Below, one piece after another: positions 1 to 8,675 of a stretch of 64,000 bases of DNA (position 1 is the first letter of the stretch; the number at the start of each line of letters is the position of its first letter). Source of the DNA: Mycolicibacterium doricum. GTDB lineage: Bacteria > Actinomycetota > Actinomycetes > Mycobacteriales > Mycobacteriaceae. Both the position numbers and the translations under genes were made by a program. Where the stretch lies: NCBI RefSeq assembly GCF_010728155.1, contig NZ_AP022605.1, forward strand, positions 1,178,001 to 1,242,000. Direction: 5' to 3'. Under the pieces are notes generated by a model that made no database searches, was not told the origin of the DNA, and worked only from the letters and a program-made list of their open reading frames with translations.

Positions 1-1067
1 GGCGTCTCGAATGTCAGCTGGCCTTTCCACATCGTGCCGATCCAATTGACGAACTTGATGCCGGTGGGCACGGCGATCAGGTAGGACATGAACGCGAAGA
101 ACGGCAGCAGCACAGCACCGGTGGCATACATGTGGTGCGCCCACACCGCCACCGACAGCGCCGCGATCCCGATGGTGGCGTAGACGATGGTGGTGTAGCC
201 GAAGATGGGTTTGCGGGAGAAAACCGGGATGATCTCGGTGATAACGCCGAAGAACGGCAAGGCCACGATGTAGACCTCGGGATGGCCGAAAAACCAGAAC
301 AGGTGCTGCCACAGCAGCACGCCGCCGTTGGCGGGGTCGTAGATGTGGGCGCCGAGGTGGCGGTCGGCGGCCAGCCCGAACAAGGCGGCAGTCAGAATCG
401 GGAACGCCACCAGCACCAGGATGCTGGTGACGAAGATGTCCCAGGTGAAGACCGGCATCCGGAACATCGTCATGCCGGGGGCGCGCAAGGTGACCACGGT
501 GGTGATCATGTTGACCGCACCGAGAATCGTGCCGAGTCCAGAGACGATCAGGCCCATGATCCACAGATCCGCGCCGGCACCTGGCGAGCTCACCGCGGTC
601 GACAGCGGGGTATACGCCGTCCACCCGAAGTCCGCCGCACCACCGGGGGTGATGAACCCTGACAGCACAATGAGACCACCGAACAGGAAGAGCCAGAACG
701 AGAAGGCGTTCAGTCGCGGGAACGCCACATCGGGCGCCCCAATCTGGAACGGCAGTATCAGGTTGGCGAACGCGAACACCATCGGGGTGGCGAACAGCAA
801 CAGCATCAGCGTGCCGTGCATCGTGAACAACTGGTTGTACTGCTCGTTGGACAGAAACTGCAGACCAGGAGTGGCCAACTCGGTGCGCATGAACAGTGCC
901 ATCAGGCCACCGGCGAGGAAGAACCCGAAGGCGCCGGCGAAGTACATCTGGCCGATCAGCTTGTGATCGGTGGTGGTGATCAGCCGGTAGATCAGGCCGC
1001 CCTTGAGCTTGTATCTCGGCGGAAACGGTCGGGTTACCGTCAGTTCCCGGGTCACGGTCTGCGTCAT
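1..1067 (-). CDS. ctaD: Cytochrome c oxidase subunit I (partial, 3' end beyond window)
   Basis: Catalytic subunit of an aa3-type heme-copper terminal oxidase in the cytoplasmic membrane. The 355 codons present give an unbroken multi-pass protein. MHGT lies near residue 83, HPEVY (CuB ligand and cross-linked Tyr) at about 262-266, and the CuB pair HH at 311-312. The start at 1067 is preferred because GGGAG sits a few bases upstream; an in-frame ATG at 1079 has no such site. The C-terminal part is cut by the window edge. It lies downstream of the sulfide:quinone oxidoreductase gene on the same strand, about 260 bp apart, so sulfide electrons could reach this oxidase through the quinone pool and a bc complex. 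Its accessory setting suggests a second ctaD copy rather than the housekeeping one (inference). Confidence 0.93.
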   Translation of the reverse strand, partial: MTQTVTRELTVTRPFPPRYKLKGGLIYRLITTTDHKLIGQMYFAGAFGFFLAGGLMALFMRTELATPGLQFLSNEQYNQLFTMHGTLMLLLFATPMVFAFANLILPFQIGAPDVAFPRLNAFSFWLFLFGGLIVLSGFITPGGAADFGWTAYTPLSTAVSSPGAGADLWIMGLIVSGLGTILGAVNMITTVVTLRAPGMTMFRMPVFTWDIFVTSILVLVAFPILTAALFGLAADRHLGAHIYDPANGGVLLWQHLFWFFGHPEVYIVALPFFGVITEIIPVFSRKPIFGYTTIVYATIGIAALSVAVWAHHMYATGAVLLPFFAFMSYLIAVPTGIKFVNWIGTMWKGQLTFET

Positions 1068-1331
1068 CGGTGCTCCCATCAGTGCGACAGCGGCAGGTGC
1101 CCCCCACCGTTGAAACTGGCCCCGAGGGGCTACCACATGCGGACCGGGCACCCGACACGCCACCCGCCGGTGAACCACTGGCGCCGCGAGGCCGTGCTAC
1201 CCGCTCCGTTCCACGCCAAACATTGCGATCCGACAGTTTTTCGATGCCGTACGGCCGCCGGCAGGGCCCGACACCCGGACCCCGTAACCGGCTCTTTGGA
1301 GGTTTGCGGTGTGCGCATCGATACCACGAGC

Positions 1332-2531
1332 TCAGGCGCGCCCTTTGAGGATCAGGTTCCAGTACATCGCCGGCAGCCCGTAGCGTTTGAGCAGCCACAT
1401 GTCTCGGCGTTCGTGGGTGGTGTCGATGAACGGGATCGACGGCGCAGGCCGCATCGTGTAGTCGAATTCGGCGAGCAGCATCTTGTCGCGCGCGGTGGTC
1501 AACGGACACGACGCGTATCCGCCGTAGGACGCCGACAGCGGGCGGCCGGCCATGCTGTCGGCCAGGTTGGCGGCCACCACCGGGGCTTGTTTGCGGATGG
1601 CTGCACCGGTCTTGGAGTTCGGTGTCGATCCGGCATCGCCGAGTGCAAAGATGTTGTCGAATGCGTTGTGCCGCATGGTGTGTTTGTCCACGTCGACGTA
1701 GCCTCCGGGATTGTCGGGGGCGGCCAGGGGGCCGGCCTTGATCCAGTCCGGCGCGGACTGGCGCGGGACGACGTGCAGCAGGTCGTAGCCCACTTCGGTA
1801 GTCGTCTGCGCGGCGTTGTCGGTGACGGTAACGGTGCGGGTGTCGGGGTTCACCGTGGTCACTTCGCTGTTGAAGCGCACCTCGATGCCGTAGCGTGCGA
1901 CGACCCGTTCAAGTTCGTCAGAGAATTCCTTCACGCCGAACATGCCGGGCGTCGGCAACACCATGACGATACGAATCTTGGACAGCACGCCTTGGCGCCG
2001 CCAGTAGTCAGCAGCCAGGTAGGCAATCTTCTGCGGCGCCCCGGCACATTTGATCGGCCCCGACGGCATGGTGAAGATAGCCGTGCCCGAACGCATCGAC
2101 CTGATCAGCTCCCACGTCTTGGGGGCCAGGTCGTAGCGATAGTTGCTCGACACGGCTGGCGAGTCCAGTGATTCGGCCATACCGGGCACGGCGGTCCAGT
2201 CGAGCTGGATGCCGGGGCAGACCACGAGGTGGTCGTAGCCCACGGTAATTCCACCTTCGGTGCTGACCCGCTGCTTTTCCGGGTCGATCTCACACGCGTG
2301 GTCCTTGATCCACCCAACACCTTGGGGCATCACCGAGGCTTGCGGCCGTGCGCTTGCCGTCGCCTTCACGCATCCGCCGCCGACGAGCGTCCACAGCGGC
2401 TGGTAGTAGTGCGTGTCCGACGGCTCGACGATCCCGATGTCGATCATGCCCGCGCGGCGAAGACGCGCGGCGAGCGACACACCCGCATTGCCTCCACCGA
2501 CAACGACGATTTGATGTCGCACTGCACTCAC
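1332..2531 (-). CDS. sqr: Sulfide:quinone oxidoreductase (SQRDL-like, FAD-dependent)
   Basis: Oxidises sulfide and passes electrons to quinone at the membrane surface. The 399-aa protein starts with a Rossmann motif GGGNAG (residues 12-17). It has the two cysteines expected of this family, in IKCAGAP (about 162) and ASCPLTT (about 342), and a second FAD-contact motif, GDAGSTP, near 298. The GTG start at 2531 is chosen because GGAGGT lies 6 bases upstream; the open frame continues to 2630 without a better signal. It is transcribed divergently from the GntR gene, with a perfect palindrome between them, so control by that regulator is likely. The nearby rhodanese and TauE-like remnant fit a sulfur-oxidation role. 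A general FAD/NAD(P) oxidoreductase is the alternative, but both cysteines favour SQR. Confidence 0.85.
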   Translation of the reverse strand: MSAVRHQIVVVGGGNAGVSLAARLRRAGMIDIGIVEPSDTHYYQPLWTLVGGGCVKATASARPQASVMPQGVGWIKDHACEIDPEKQRVSTEGGITVGYDHLVVCPGIQLDWTAVPGMAESLDSPAVSSNYRYDLAPKTWELIRSMRSGTAIFTMPSGPIKCAGAPQKIAYLAADYWRRQGVLSKIRIVMVLPTPGMFGVKEFSDELERVVARYGIEVRFNSEVTTVNPDTRTVTVTDNAAQTTTEVGYDLLHVVPRQSAPDWIKAGPLAAPDNPGGYVDVDKHTMRHNAFDNIFALGDAGSTPNSKTGAAIRKQAPVVAANLADSMAGRPLSASYGGYASCPLTTARDKMLLAEFDYTMRPAPSIPFIDTTHERRDMWLLKRYGLPAMYWNLILKGRA

Positions 2532-2636
2532 TGATTTACCTCCTGAAGCCTCGCCGCGGGTGCACGTTGCCCCGCCAACCCGAGGCTCATCGAGCGCACT
2601 CCCAAAGCGGATTGCCCAACCGAACCGCACATGTAT

Positions 2637-2652
2637 GGATGTACGTACATCC
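2637..2652. promoter_or_regulatory. Perfect 16-bp palindrome, probable GntR operator
   Basis: GGATGTACGTACATCC is a perfect dyad in the divergent promoter region between the sulfide:quinone oxidoreductase (start 2531) and the GntR gene (start 2740). HutC-type GntR proteins typically bind short GT-n-TA-n-AC-like dyads; the GTACGTAC core resembles this. Fourteen of the 16 bases recur at 15080-15093, upstream of the rhodanese gene. Binding by the adjacent regulator is inferred. Confidence 0.75.
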
Positions 2653-2739
2653 GTCTACGTTAGCGTGTGAGACTCGGGAATGCACTAGTGCGAGGGACAA
2701 TGGATTCCTAGGCGATTGTCACGTGAGGAGGTGTGCCGA

Positions 2740-3558
2740 TTGAGCGACGGTGATCTGTCGTCTCGCATCGACCGCAGTAGCGCGTTGCCGCTGTGGGCTC
2801 AGGTGCACGCCGACCTGCTGGCGCGGATCGAGTCCGGTGAATTCGTCGGCGACTTTCCCGGGGAGCACGCCTTGACATCGAGTTATGGCGTCAGTCGTCA
2901 CACCATCCGCGAGGCGCTGCGCCATCTGCGCCATGCAGGGGTGTTGATCGCTGAACGTGGTCGGGCGACCCGGGTTGCCGGGATGCCGGTGATCCAACAG
3001 CCGCTGGGCGCTTTGTACAGCCTATTCGCGGCGGTGGAAGCCACCGGGGTGTCTCAGCACAGCGTGGTGCGGGTGCTGGAGACCCGCCGCGACCCGACGG
3101 TCGCCGACATTCTCGAAGTGGCCGCTGATGTGCCGCTGGTGTATCTGGAGCGGCTTCGTATGGCCGGCGAGGTTCCGCTGGCACTGGACTTCGCGTGGTT
3201 GCCTGCCGATGTGGCCGAGCCACTTCTGCAGGCCGATTTCACCCATACTGCGCTCTACATCGAGCTCGACAATCGATGTGGGGTGCGGCTGACCGGTGGA
3301 CGTGAGGACATCACCGCCGTGGTGCCCGAACGTTCCGACGCCGAGCTGCTTGGCCTTGCCGAATGTAGCGCCGCACTGGCGATTAGACGGCTCAGCCACG
3401 TGGGGCCGCGCCCTGTCGAGTTGCGCCATACCCTGATTCGAGCCGATCGCTTCACCGTCAGTGCGCGTTTCTCACCGACCGAGGGCTATACCTTCGTTGC
3501 TGCCGGGCCCTGTCGGCCGCACCATCAGTGGTCAGCGCCGCCCGTGGGGCCTATGTGA
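2740..3558 (+). CDS. GntR family regulator, HutC/UTRA subfamily
   Basis: A 272-aa regulator with an N-terminal winged helix-turn-helix (about residues 15-80, containing SYGVSRHTIREALRHL) and a UTRA effector domain (about 95-245). The TTG start at 2740 is chosen because a near-ideal AGGAGGT lies 7 bases upstream; a TTG at 2716 and a GTG at 2731 are in frame but lie on or before that site. It is divergent from the sulfide:quinone oxidoreductase gene and separated from it by a perfect palindrome. It probably represses both that gene and itself, and possibly the rhodanese at 15167. The effector cannot be told from sequence; a sulfur species is a reasonable guess from the targets. Confidence 0.85.
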   Translation: MSDGDLSSRIDRSSALPLWAQVHADLLARIESGEFVGDFPGEHALTSSYGVSRHTIREALRHLRHAGVLIAERGRATRVAGMPVIQQPLGALYSLFAAVEATGVSQHSVVRVLETRRDPTVADILEVAADVPLVYLERLRMAGEVPLALDFAWLPADVAEPLLQADFTHTALYIELDNRCGVRLTGGREDITAVVPERSDAELLGLAECSAALAIRRLSHVGPRPVELRHTLIRADRFTVSARFSPTEGYTFVAAGPCRPHHQWSAPPVGPM

Positions 3559-4063
3559 CGGGTCCGACGTCGGCGTGCCGGCCGGGCAGTTGGTGGGCGT
3601 GACGTTGACCTGGTGAGGGTCCGCGGCGGGCGGCGAGCGCGTCGGTGACTGCGCCGGTGGCGAAGGCGTAGACGCCTTTGTGGAGTACGTCGATGACCTG
3701 CTCGCGCCGTGGCCAGGTCGCGGGCGGAGCGCCGATACCGGTGGCGTTCTCCAAGATCTGGTCGGTGGTCAGGCGCAGCACGGTGAACTTGCCCGACGCC
3801 AGCGGTCCGCGCAGACCTGCTTCAGACATCACCGACCGCAGCACGCCCAGTAAGGCCCCTTGCCCGTAGTGCATGCCCCAGTTCGCCGCCAGCCGCGCAC
3901 GCGGTGACATGTCCCGCGCCCCGCTGAGGCGCGACCACACATCTGCCGGCACGTAGGAGTTCGGCCGGCCGGTGAGCCGCTGTTCGATCTTTTCCGCGAC
4001 GGTCATCACCGCCACGCCCATCGAGCCTGCAATCAATCCCTCGGTCACCGTATGTCGCCACAT
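3551..4063 (-). CDS. Unrecognised protein next to the IS21 insertion
   Basis: I do not recognise this family with confidence; it faintly resembles DUF1440/YagU-like membrane proteins. The 170-aa product begins MWRHTVTEGLIAGSMGV, a short hydrophobic N-terminal stretch, then GRPNSYVPADVW and a second helical region near NWGMHYGQGALLGVLR. The frame stays open upstream to an ATG at 4132, but bases 4104-4132 belong to the terminal inverted repeat of the neighbouring IS21-family element. The longer start would therefore be insertion-derived, and 4063 is preferred although no clear ribosome site is visible. Its last codons overlap the 3' end of the convergent GntR gene by 8 bp. The native promoter may have been displaced by the insertion. 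Confidence 0.55.
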   Translation of the reverse strand: MWRHTVTEGLIAGSMGVAVMTVAEKIEQRLTGRPNSYVPADVWSRLSGARDMSPRARLAANWGMHYGQGALLGVLRSVMSEAGLRGPLASGKFTVLRLTTDQILENATGIGAPPATWPRREQVIDVLHKGVYAFATGAVTDALAARRGPSPGQRHAHQLPGRHADVGPVT

Positions 4064-4246
4064 GGCCGAAGTCGGTACCCCGCTGGATATCACGCTCAGT
4101 GAAGGCCACTGTTCCGTTGGTCGGTGAGCCATCGCGCCGCTGATTGGTGGGCCGCTGCTCCGGTGTGGTGCGAGCCGCGTGCGTCTTGGGCTTTGGGTAG
4201 TGCCGGTGGGACGGGCCAGCTGGTGGTCCGCCCCACCGGCGGCTGG

Positions 4247-4990
4247 TCAGCCGGGCAGGCCGAAGTGCTTGCGCATTGATTCGTCGCAGGTCAGCACGGT
4301 GGCATGGGCGTTGGTGGTGATGCGATCGATAATCGCGTCGGCGAGGATCTTCTCCTCCATGCGGTCGTGCCACTGGCCGGGCGGCAGCTGGGTGCAGTAG
4401 ATCGTCGATGCCGTCTTATGCCGTCGATCGATCAAGGTGTGCAGCTGCTGAATCTGCTGGCGGCTCGGCGTGGTGAGGAACCAGTCATCGATGATCAACA
4501 ACTCCACCTTGACCAGGGTGTCCAGGCAGCGTTTGCGCTCCCCGGTGCGTTCGGCGATGGTGAGCCGGTCGAACAGTTCACCGGCCGGCAAGTACAGCAC
4601 ACTGCGGTATTGCTGGCAGGCCTTGTTGCCCAGCGCGCAGGCTACATAGGTCTTCCCGGCGCCGGTCGGGCCCTGCAGGATGACGTCCTGACGGTTTTGC
4701 AGGTAGTTGCCGACGGCGAGGCGGGCGATCAGCTCGGCATCCACGTTGCGGCCGGGCATGGCTTTGATGTCAGCGATGTCGGCGGCGGGTTGGGCCAGTG
4801 CTGCGTGTCGGCGCAGTCGGTGCAGCTTGCTGTTGCGGCGGCGTTCGTATTCCCAGTCGACGGCCATCTTGACCATCTCCGGGCCGGTGGGCGGTTGCGC
4901 ACCGGTGACGGCGGCGAGGTTCTCGAAGTACTCGGCCATGCCTGACAGGCGCATCGCCTTGAGCCTGTCCAAGGTCTGCACGTCGATCAT
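4247..4990 (-). CDS. istB: IS21-family helper ATPase IstB
   Basis: AAA+ helper of IS21 transposition that bridges target DNA and the IstA transposase. The 247-aa protein starts MIDVQTLDRLKAMRLSGMAE, has Walker A GPTGAGKT near residue 105 and Walker B LLIIDD near 165, and ends with the usual basic IstB C-terminus. The ATG at 4990 is chosen by family alignment; the frame is open upstream to 5044 because it overlaps the end of istA. It appears intact, unlike istA. Confidence 0.9.
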   Translation of the reverse strand: MIDVQTLDRLKAMRLSGMAEYFENLAAVTGAQPPTGPEMVKMAVDWEYERRRNSKLHRLRRHAALAQPAADIADIKAMPGRNVDAELIARLAVGNYLQNRQDVILQGPTGAGKTYVACALGNKACQQYRSVLYLPAGELFDRLTIAERTGERKRCLDTLVKVELLIIDDWFLTTPSRQQIQQLHTLIDRRHKTASTIYCTQLPPGQWHDRMEEKILADAIIDRITTNAHATVLTCDESMRKHFGLPG

Positions 4991-6529
4991 GATTGGCCCC
5001 GCCCTGGCCGTAGTAGTCGGCGCCGCGCACGAAGCCGGCGTCACCGAGGGACGCCACCGGTGGTGGATCGGCAGGTTCCCACGTGGCCCATAGCTTCTTG
5101 ATCAGCGTGTAGGACGGTGCCGGTGTCGCGCCCAGCGCCCGGCCACAGGTGTCTTCGAGCCGAGCCGCACCGCCTTGGCGTTTGGCCAATGCCATCACCC
5201 CCAAACACGACCGGTAGGACTGCTCGACGATCGTGCGGGAGGCCAGGATCGCCTGGATCGACGCCATGGTGTTCGGGCCGATGGTTGCCGCCCACTGCTC
5301 GAAGCGGGCCGGGCTCCAGTCGGCCAGTCGGTGTCGATGCCCGGCAGGCATGTGCTCGGCCACGGTGGCATACCGGCCGCGAACACCTTTGAACCGGACA
5401 TGGCAGGCCACGCGTTCGGTGCCGACGAAGACCTCCACGGTGCCTGAGGTCAGGCGCACATCCAGACTCTGCCCGATCAGCGTCGATGGCACTGAGTAGA
5501 AATTGCGGTCCACTTGAATGTGATAGTTCGGTCCTGCCTTGGCTTTTCGTAGATCCGCTAACTCGAACCGCACCGGCGGCAGGGATGCAGCAGTGGCTGC
5601 TCGTCTCGTAGGAATACGATCTGCCTGGAGTCCTCCCGCTTCTGAAATGGCCGCGCATTGATCGCCTCGACCACATCGAAGAGGGCCTCGTTCAACTCGG
5701 CCAGGCCCACGAACCTGCGATCACGCAGCACCGCGGCGACCTGGTTGGCGACGAACCGCACGCTGCCTTCCACGACCGGCTTGTCGCGCGGCCGCTTGAC
5801 CCTGGCCGGGATGATCGCGGTGCCGTAATGCTCGGCCAGCCCGGCATAAGCCGGGTTCAGCGCCGGTTCGTAGCGGTCGGCCCGCGATACGCCGGTGCGA
5901 AGGTTGTCCGGGACCAGCAGTCGGGCCGTGCCGCCAAAAGCCTCGAATGCGTGCACATGCGCATCGATCCACGACACCAGCGTCATATCGGTGAACGCCT
6001 CCACATACGTGAAAGCCGAAAACGACAGCGCGGCCACGAACAGCCACGCCTCGGTCGCCGCACCGGTCAGCGGGTCGGCGAAGCTCATCGCATCACCGGC
6101 CCAGTCGACCTCGATGGATTCGCCCGGGGTGCGCACGATGCGCATCGATGCCCCCGTCGCGGCCACCCAGCGGCGGTACTGTTCGTTGAAGAACGAGTAC
6201 CGATACGGCACTCCACCGCTGGCCCGGCACGCCGCGACGTACTCATTCCACAACAGCAACAGCGTCACCGACGGGCGCCCGAGTTCGCGGTGCACATGCT
6301 CGAAATCCGGCGCCACACGGTCTGAGTCCGGCCTGATCGGTGCGGGCAACAACCGGTGGCGGACCTCGTCAGCAGCGAGGTCCGCCACCTCCCCGAAGCC
6401 CACGCCGGCCGCAGTTGCGGCTGCGAACACCGACGCCACGGTGTTGCGCGAGCAGCCCAGCACATCGGCGATACCGCGCTGACTCACCCCTTCTGCACGT
6501 AGCCGCAGGATCTGTTTGTAGTCGACCAT
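4987..6529 (-). pseudogene. istA: IS21-family transposase IstA, frameshifted
   Basis: DDE transposase of the IS21 element. The N-terminal part (6529 to about 5585) holds the helix-turn-helix (MVDYKQILRLRAEGVSQRGI) and the catalytic core around IEVDWAGDAM, LLVPDNLRTGV and DKPVVEGSVRF. Near 5582-5585 a one-base deletion breaks the expected continuation HPLPPVRFELADL: the upstream frame stops after HPCRRCGSS while the C-terminal half continues in another frame from VRFELADLRKAKAG. The second frame runs past the istB start without a stop, so a second small indel near 4990-5010 may also exist (the family usually ends with an ATGA overlap). The C-terminal boundary is therefore approximate. Confidence 0.8.
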
Positions 6530-6829
6530 CGAAGGCGACCCCTTTCGTCACGTCCGCGTCCCAATGACGCGGACCGACGAACGGTCGCACCCACAACATC
6601 AGCGGCACCACGGCTCATCCGCCACCGGCATAGTGGCTCACCCCGCAACGGAACGATGGCTCACCCAACCCCGGAACAATGGCCCTAACCAGCCGTAATA
6701 TCCACCCGCCGCCTCGGAAACAAACTGACCTCGAGCGCCTCACCGCACCACGCAACCGGCGTTTGGCGTGCCTCCCACTTTCCGGACTGCGGACCAAATA
6801 GGGTCCGAGCCGGAAAGGAATGAAGGGAA

Positions 6830-7117
6830 TTGGCGAAGAAATACCAGAAATTCTCTCCAGAGTTTCGTGAGGAAGTCGTCAAACTCGTGGTGGAGGGGCA
6901 ACAGCCTATCGCTAAGGTCGCTCGTGAACATGGGCTGAGTGAGACGACTGTCGGCAATTGGGTGCGCAAATACCGAGAGAGCGCGCCGGGGACGAGCCGC
7001 CGCTGCAATTGTCAGAACGCGCGGCTACGCGAGTTGGAACGAGAGAACCGGGAAATGGCGATGGAACTCGCCTTCCTGAAAAAAGCGGCAGCGTACTTCG
7101 CGAGGGAGCAGCGGTGA
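6830..7117 (+). CDS. IS3-family transposase OrfA
   Basis: A 95-aa OrfA with the usual helix-turn-helix (KFSPEFREEVVKLVVEG ... LSETTVGNWVRKY) and a leucine-zipper-like tail (LRELERENREMAMELAFLKKAA). The start is TTG at 6830, preceded by purine-rich AAGGAATGAAGGG. Its stop overlaps the GTG of orfB at 7114, the arrangement needed for frameshift fusion of OrfA and OrfB in this family. Confidence 0.88.
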   Translation: MAKKYQKFSPEFREEVVKLVVEGQQPIAKVAREHGLSETTVGNWVRKYRESAPGTSRRCNCQNARLRELERENREMAMELAFLKKAAAYFAREQR

Positions 7118-8007
7118 GCGAGAAATACGCGCTCATCGCCGCGGAGCACGCCGCGCACGTCGCCGAGGCTCCCACCGTCGCCCAGATGACCCGCTGGCTG
7201 GGCGTGTCCAAGAGCGGCTATTACGAGTGGGCCGCGCCCGCCCAGTACGGCCGAGAAGCGCCGGGAGGAACTCAAGATCAAGATCGCCACGTTGTTCGAC
7301 TCATTCGACGGCGCCTATGGGTATCGGCGCATCCACGCCGAGTTGGTCCGCGCCGGCGAACACGTCGGGGAAGAGTTGGTGCGAAAGCTGATGCGTGAGC
7401 TGAACCTTGTTGCGGTGCAACCGAAACCGTACAAACGCACCACAATCCCGGGTAAGCCCGAGCAGGCGGTGGCCGACCTGGTGGCCCGCGATTTCACCGC
7501 CGATAAGCCGGGGTTAAGTGCGTCGGCGACATCACCTACATCAAGACGTGGGAAGGCTGGCTGTATGTGGCGACAGTCATCGACTGCTTCAACAAAGAGG
7601 TGATCGGCTATGCCATGGCCGAGCACATGCGCACTGAGCTGGTCACCGACGCGCTGGATATGGCGGCCCGCAACCACCAGCTGGAGCAAGATTGCATTAT
7701 GCATTCCGATCGCGGCACCCAATATATGTCTGCCGAGTATTCCGCCACGCTTAAGGAGTTCGGGCTGCGGCAATCGGTGGGCCGCACCGGGGTATGTTGG
7801 GATAATGCGCTCGCGGAATCGTTTTTCGCGAGTTTGAAGAATGAGCGGGTCCACCACATGGTGTACCCGACCCGGAAGGCGGCGAAGGAAGATATTGCAC
7901 GCTACATCGAATTGTTCTACAATCGACGCAGAATTCATTCCGCACTCGGCTATCGGACACCGCACGAGGTCCGCATCGAGTACATGAATTCACAGCTCGC
8001 AGCGTAA
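7114..8007 (+). pseudogene. IS3-family transposase OrfB, two frameshifts
   Basis: DDE transposase in three frames. Frame one gives SEKYALIAAEHAAHVAEAP through YYEWAAPAQYGR. An extra base near 7261 (GCGCCGGGAGG where GCGCGGGAGG would keep frame) shifts it. Frame two gives FDSFDGAYGYRRIHAELVR through ARDFTADKPGL. A missing base near 7515 then shifts to frame three, VGDITYIKTWEGWLYVATVID to the end. The catalytic residues survive in the separate frames: D in GDITYIKTW, D in MHSDRGTQY and E in SFFASLKNE. The element is thus inactive unless these are sequencing errors. Confidence 0.82.
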
Positions 8008-8105
8008 ATGGATGCGAAATCCGCAGTCCGGAAAACGCAGGGCAGCCCAGTTTGACTCGCGGCTCACCGGGTACGGGAGGCGCGGTGCGATTTGGAGGCA
8101 GCGAA

Positions 8106-8675
8106 ATGAGCGAGGGGCGCGAGGACGTCGGCGGCTCCGAGGCGCCCGCCGAGCAGAGTGGCTGGCGGGTGCCGGGGGCGCAGGGATCGCTGTGGGCCGG
8201 AGTGTTGCTCGCTGCGGCGGTGTTCACGATCATCGACGAGACGATCCTGCATTTGCTGCTGCATTGGCACCACTTCTACGACCGCGCCAGCCCGGGCTTC
8301 GCCCTGACCAGTGACGGGATTTTTCAAGCCGTCGGCATCATCGCGTTGGTGTCCAGCGGCTACCTCATCGCGGACCTGCGCCGACGCCAGGTGTGGCGGC
8401 CTGTCTGGTTGGCCACCGGCCTGGCACTAGGGCTCGGGGTCATCGGCCTCGTCGACGAGGTGCTGGTGCACAAGATCCTGAACTGGCACCAGATCCACTA
8501 CGGGCCGGAAGTTTGGAAGTACGACATCGGCGCCGGATTGTGCATTGTCACAGCGCTATTGGTTGGCGGGGTCCTGCTGCGGATCGCCCTACGCGGCGGT
8601 GCGTCGCTGCGGGTGGGTACCTCACAGGTCTTCCGGGGCGATCAGCGTGTCGACCACAGCGACCAGCGTGGATAG
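8106..8675 (+). CDS. DUF2243 membrane protein
   Basis: A 189-aa protein with four predicted membrane helices (LWAGVLLAAAVFTII, IFQAVGIIALVSSGYLI, VWLATGLALGLGVIGLV, GLCIVTALLVGGVLLRI). It carries conserved histidines in LHLLLHWHHF and LVHKILNWHQIHY, typical of DUF2243. ATG 8106 is preferred because GGAGG lies 7 bases upstream; the frame is open to 8052, next to the IS end. Its 3' end overlaps the CtaG-like gene by 29 bp, so the two are cotranscribed. The family function is unknown; the histidines and the CtaG partner suggest a metal or oxidase-maturation role. Confidence 0.78.
   Translation: MSEGREDVGGSEAPAEQSGWRVPGAQGSLWAGVLLAAAVFTIIDETILHLLLHWHHFYDRASPGFALTSDGIFQAVGIIALVSSGYLIADLRRRQVWRPVWLATGLALGLGVIGLVDEVLVHKILNWHQIHYGPEVWKYDIGAGLCIVTALLVGGVLLRIALRGGASLRVGTSQVFRGDQRVDHSDQRG

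Larger units (their letters stand above)
4104..6684. mobile_element. IS21-family insertion sequence (defective)
   Basis: About 2.58 kb with istA and istB on the minus strand. The ends are imperfect inverted repeats. From position 4110 rightward the end reads TGTTCCGTTGGTCGGTGAGC, and the complementary strand from 6678 reads TGTTCCGGGGTTGGGTGAGC. The match extends outward as GGCCAC/GGCCAT, giving outer limits near 4104 and 6684. Further copies of the TGGCTCAC motif occur inside the right end (about 6630-6665), as expected for the multiple terminal repeats of this family. No clear target duplication is visible. istA is frameshifted, so the copy is probably not autonomous. Confidence 0.82.
6779..8034. 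mobile_element. IS3-family insertion sequence (defective)
   Basis: About 1.26 kb with orfA and orfB on the plus strand. It is bounded by perfect 15-bp inverted repeats: TTTCCGGACTGCGGA at 6779-6793 and its reverse complement at 8020-8034. No convincing 3-bp target duplication is visible with these limits. It sits about 95 bp beyond the right end of the IS21 element, so the two form a composite insertion zone between the unrecognised gene at 3551 and the DUF2243 gene. Confidence 0.85.

Noticed and set aside
816..2171. Plus-strand 451-codon frame across ctaD and SQR
   Set aside because: It is antisense to two well-supported genes on the minus strand and has no recognisable motif.
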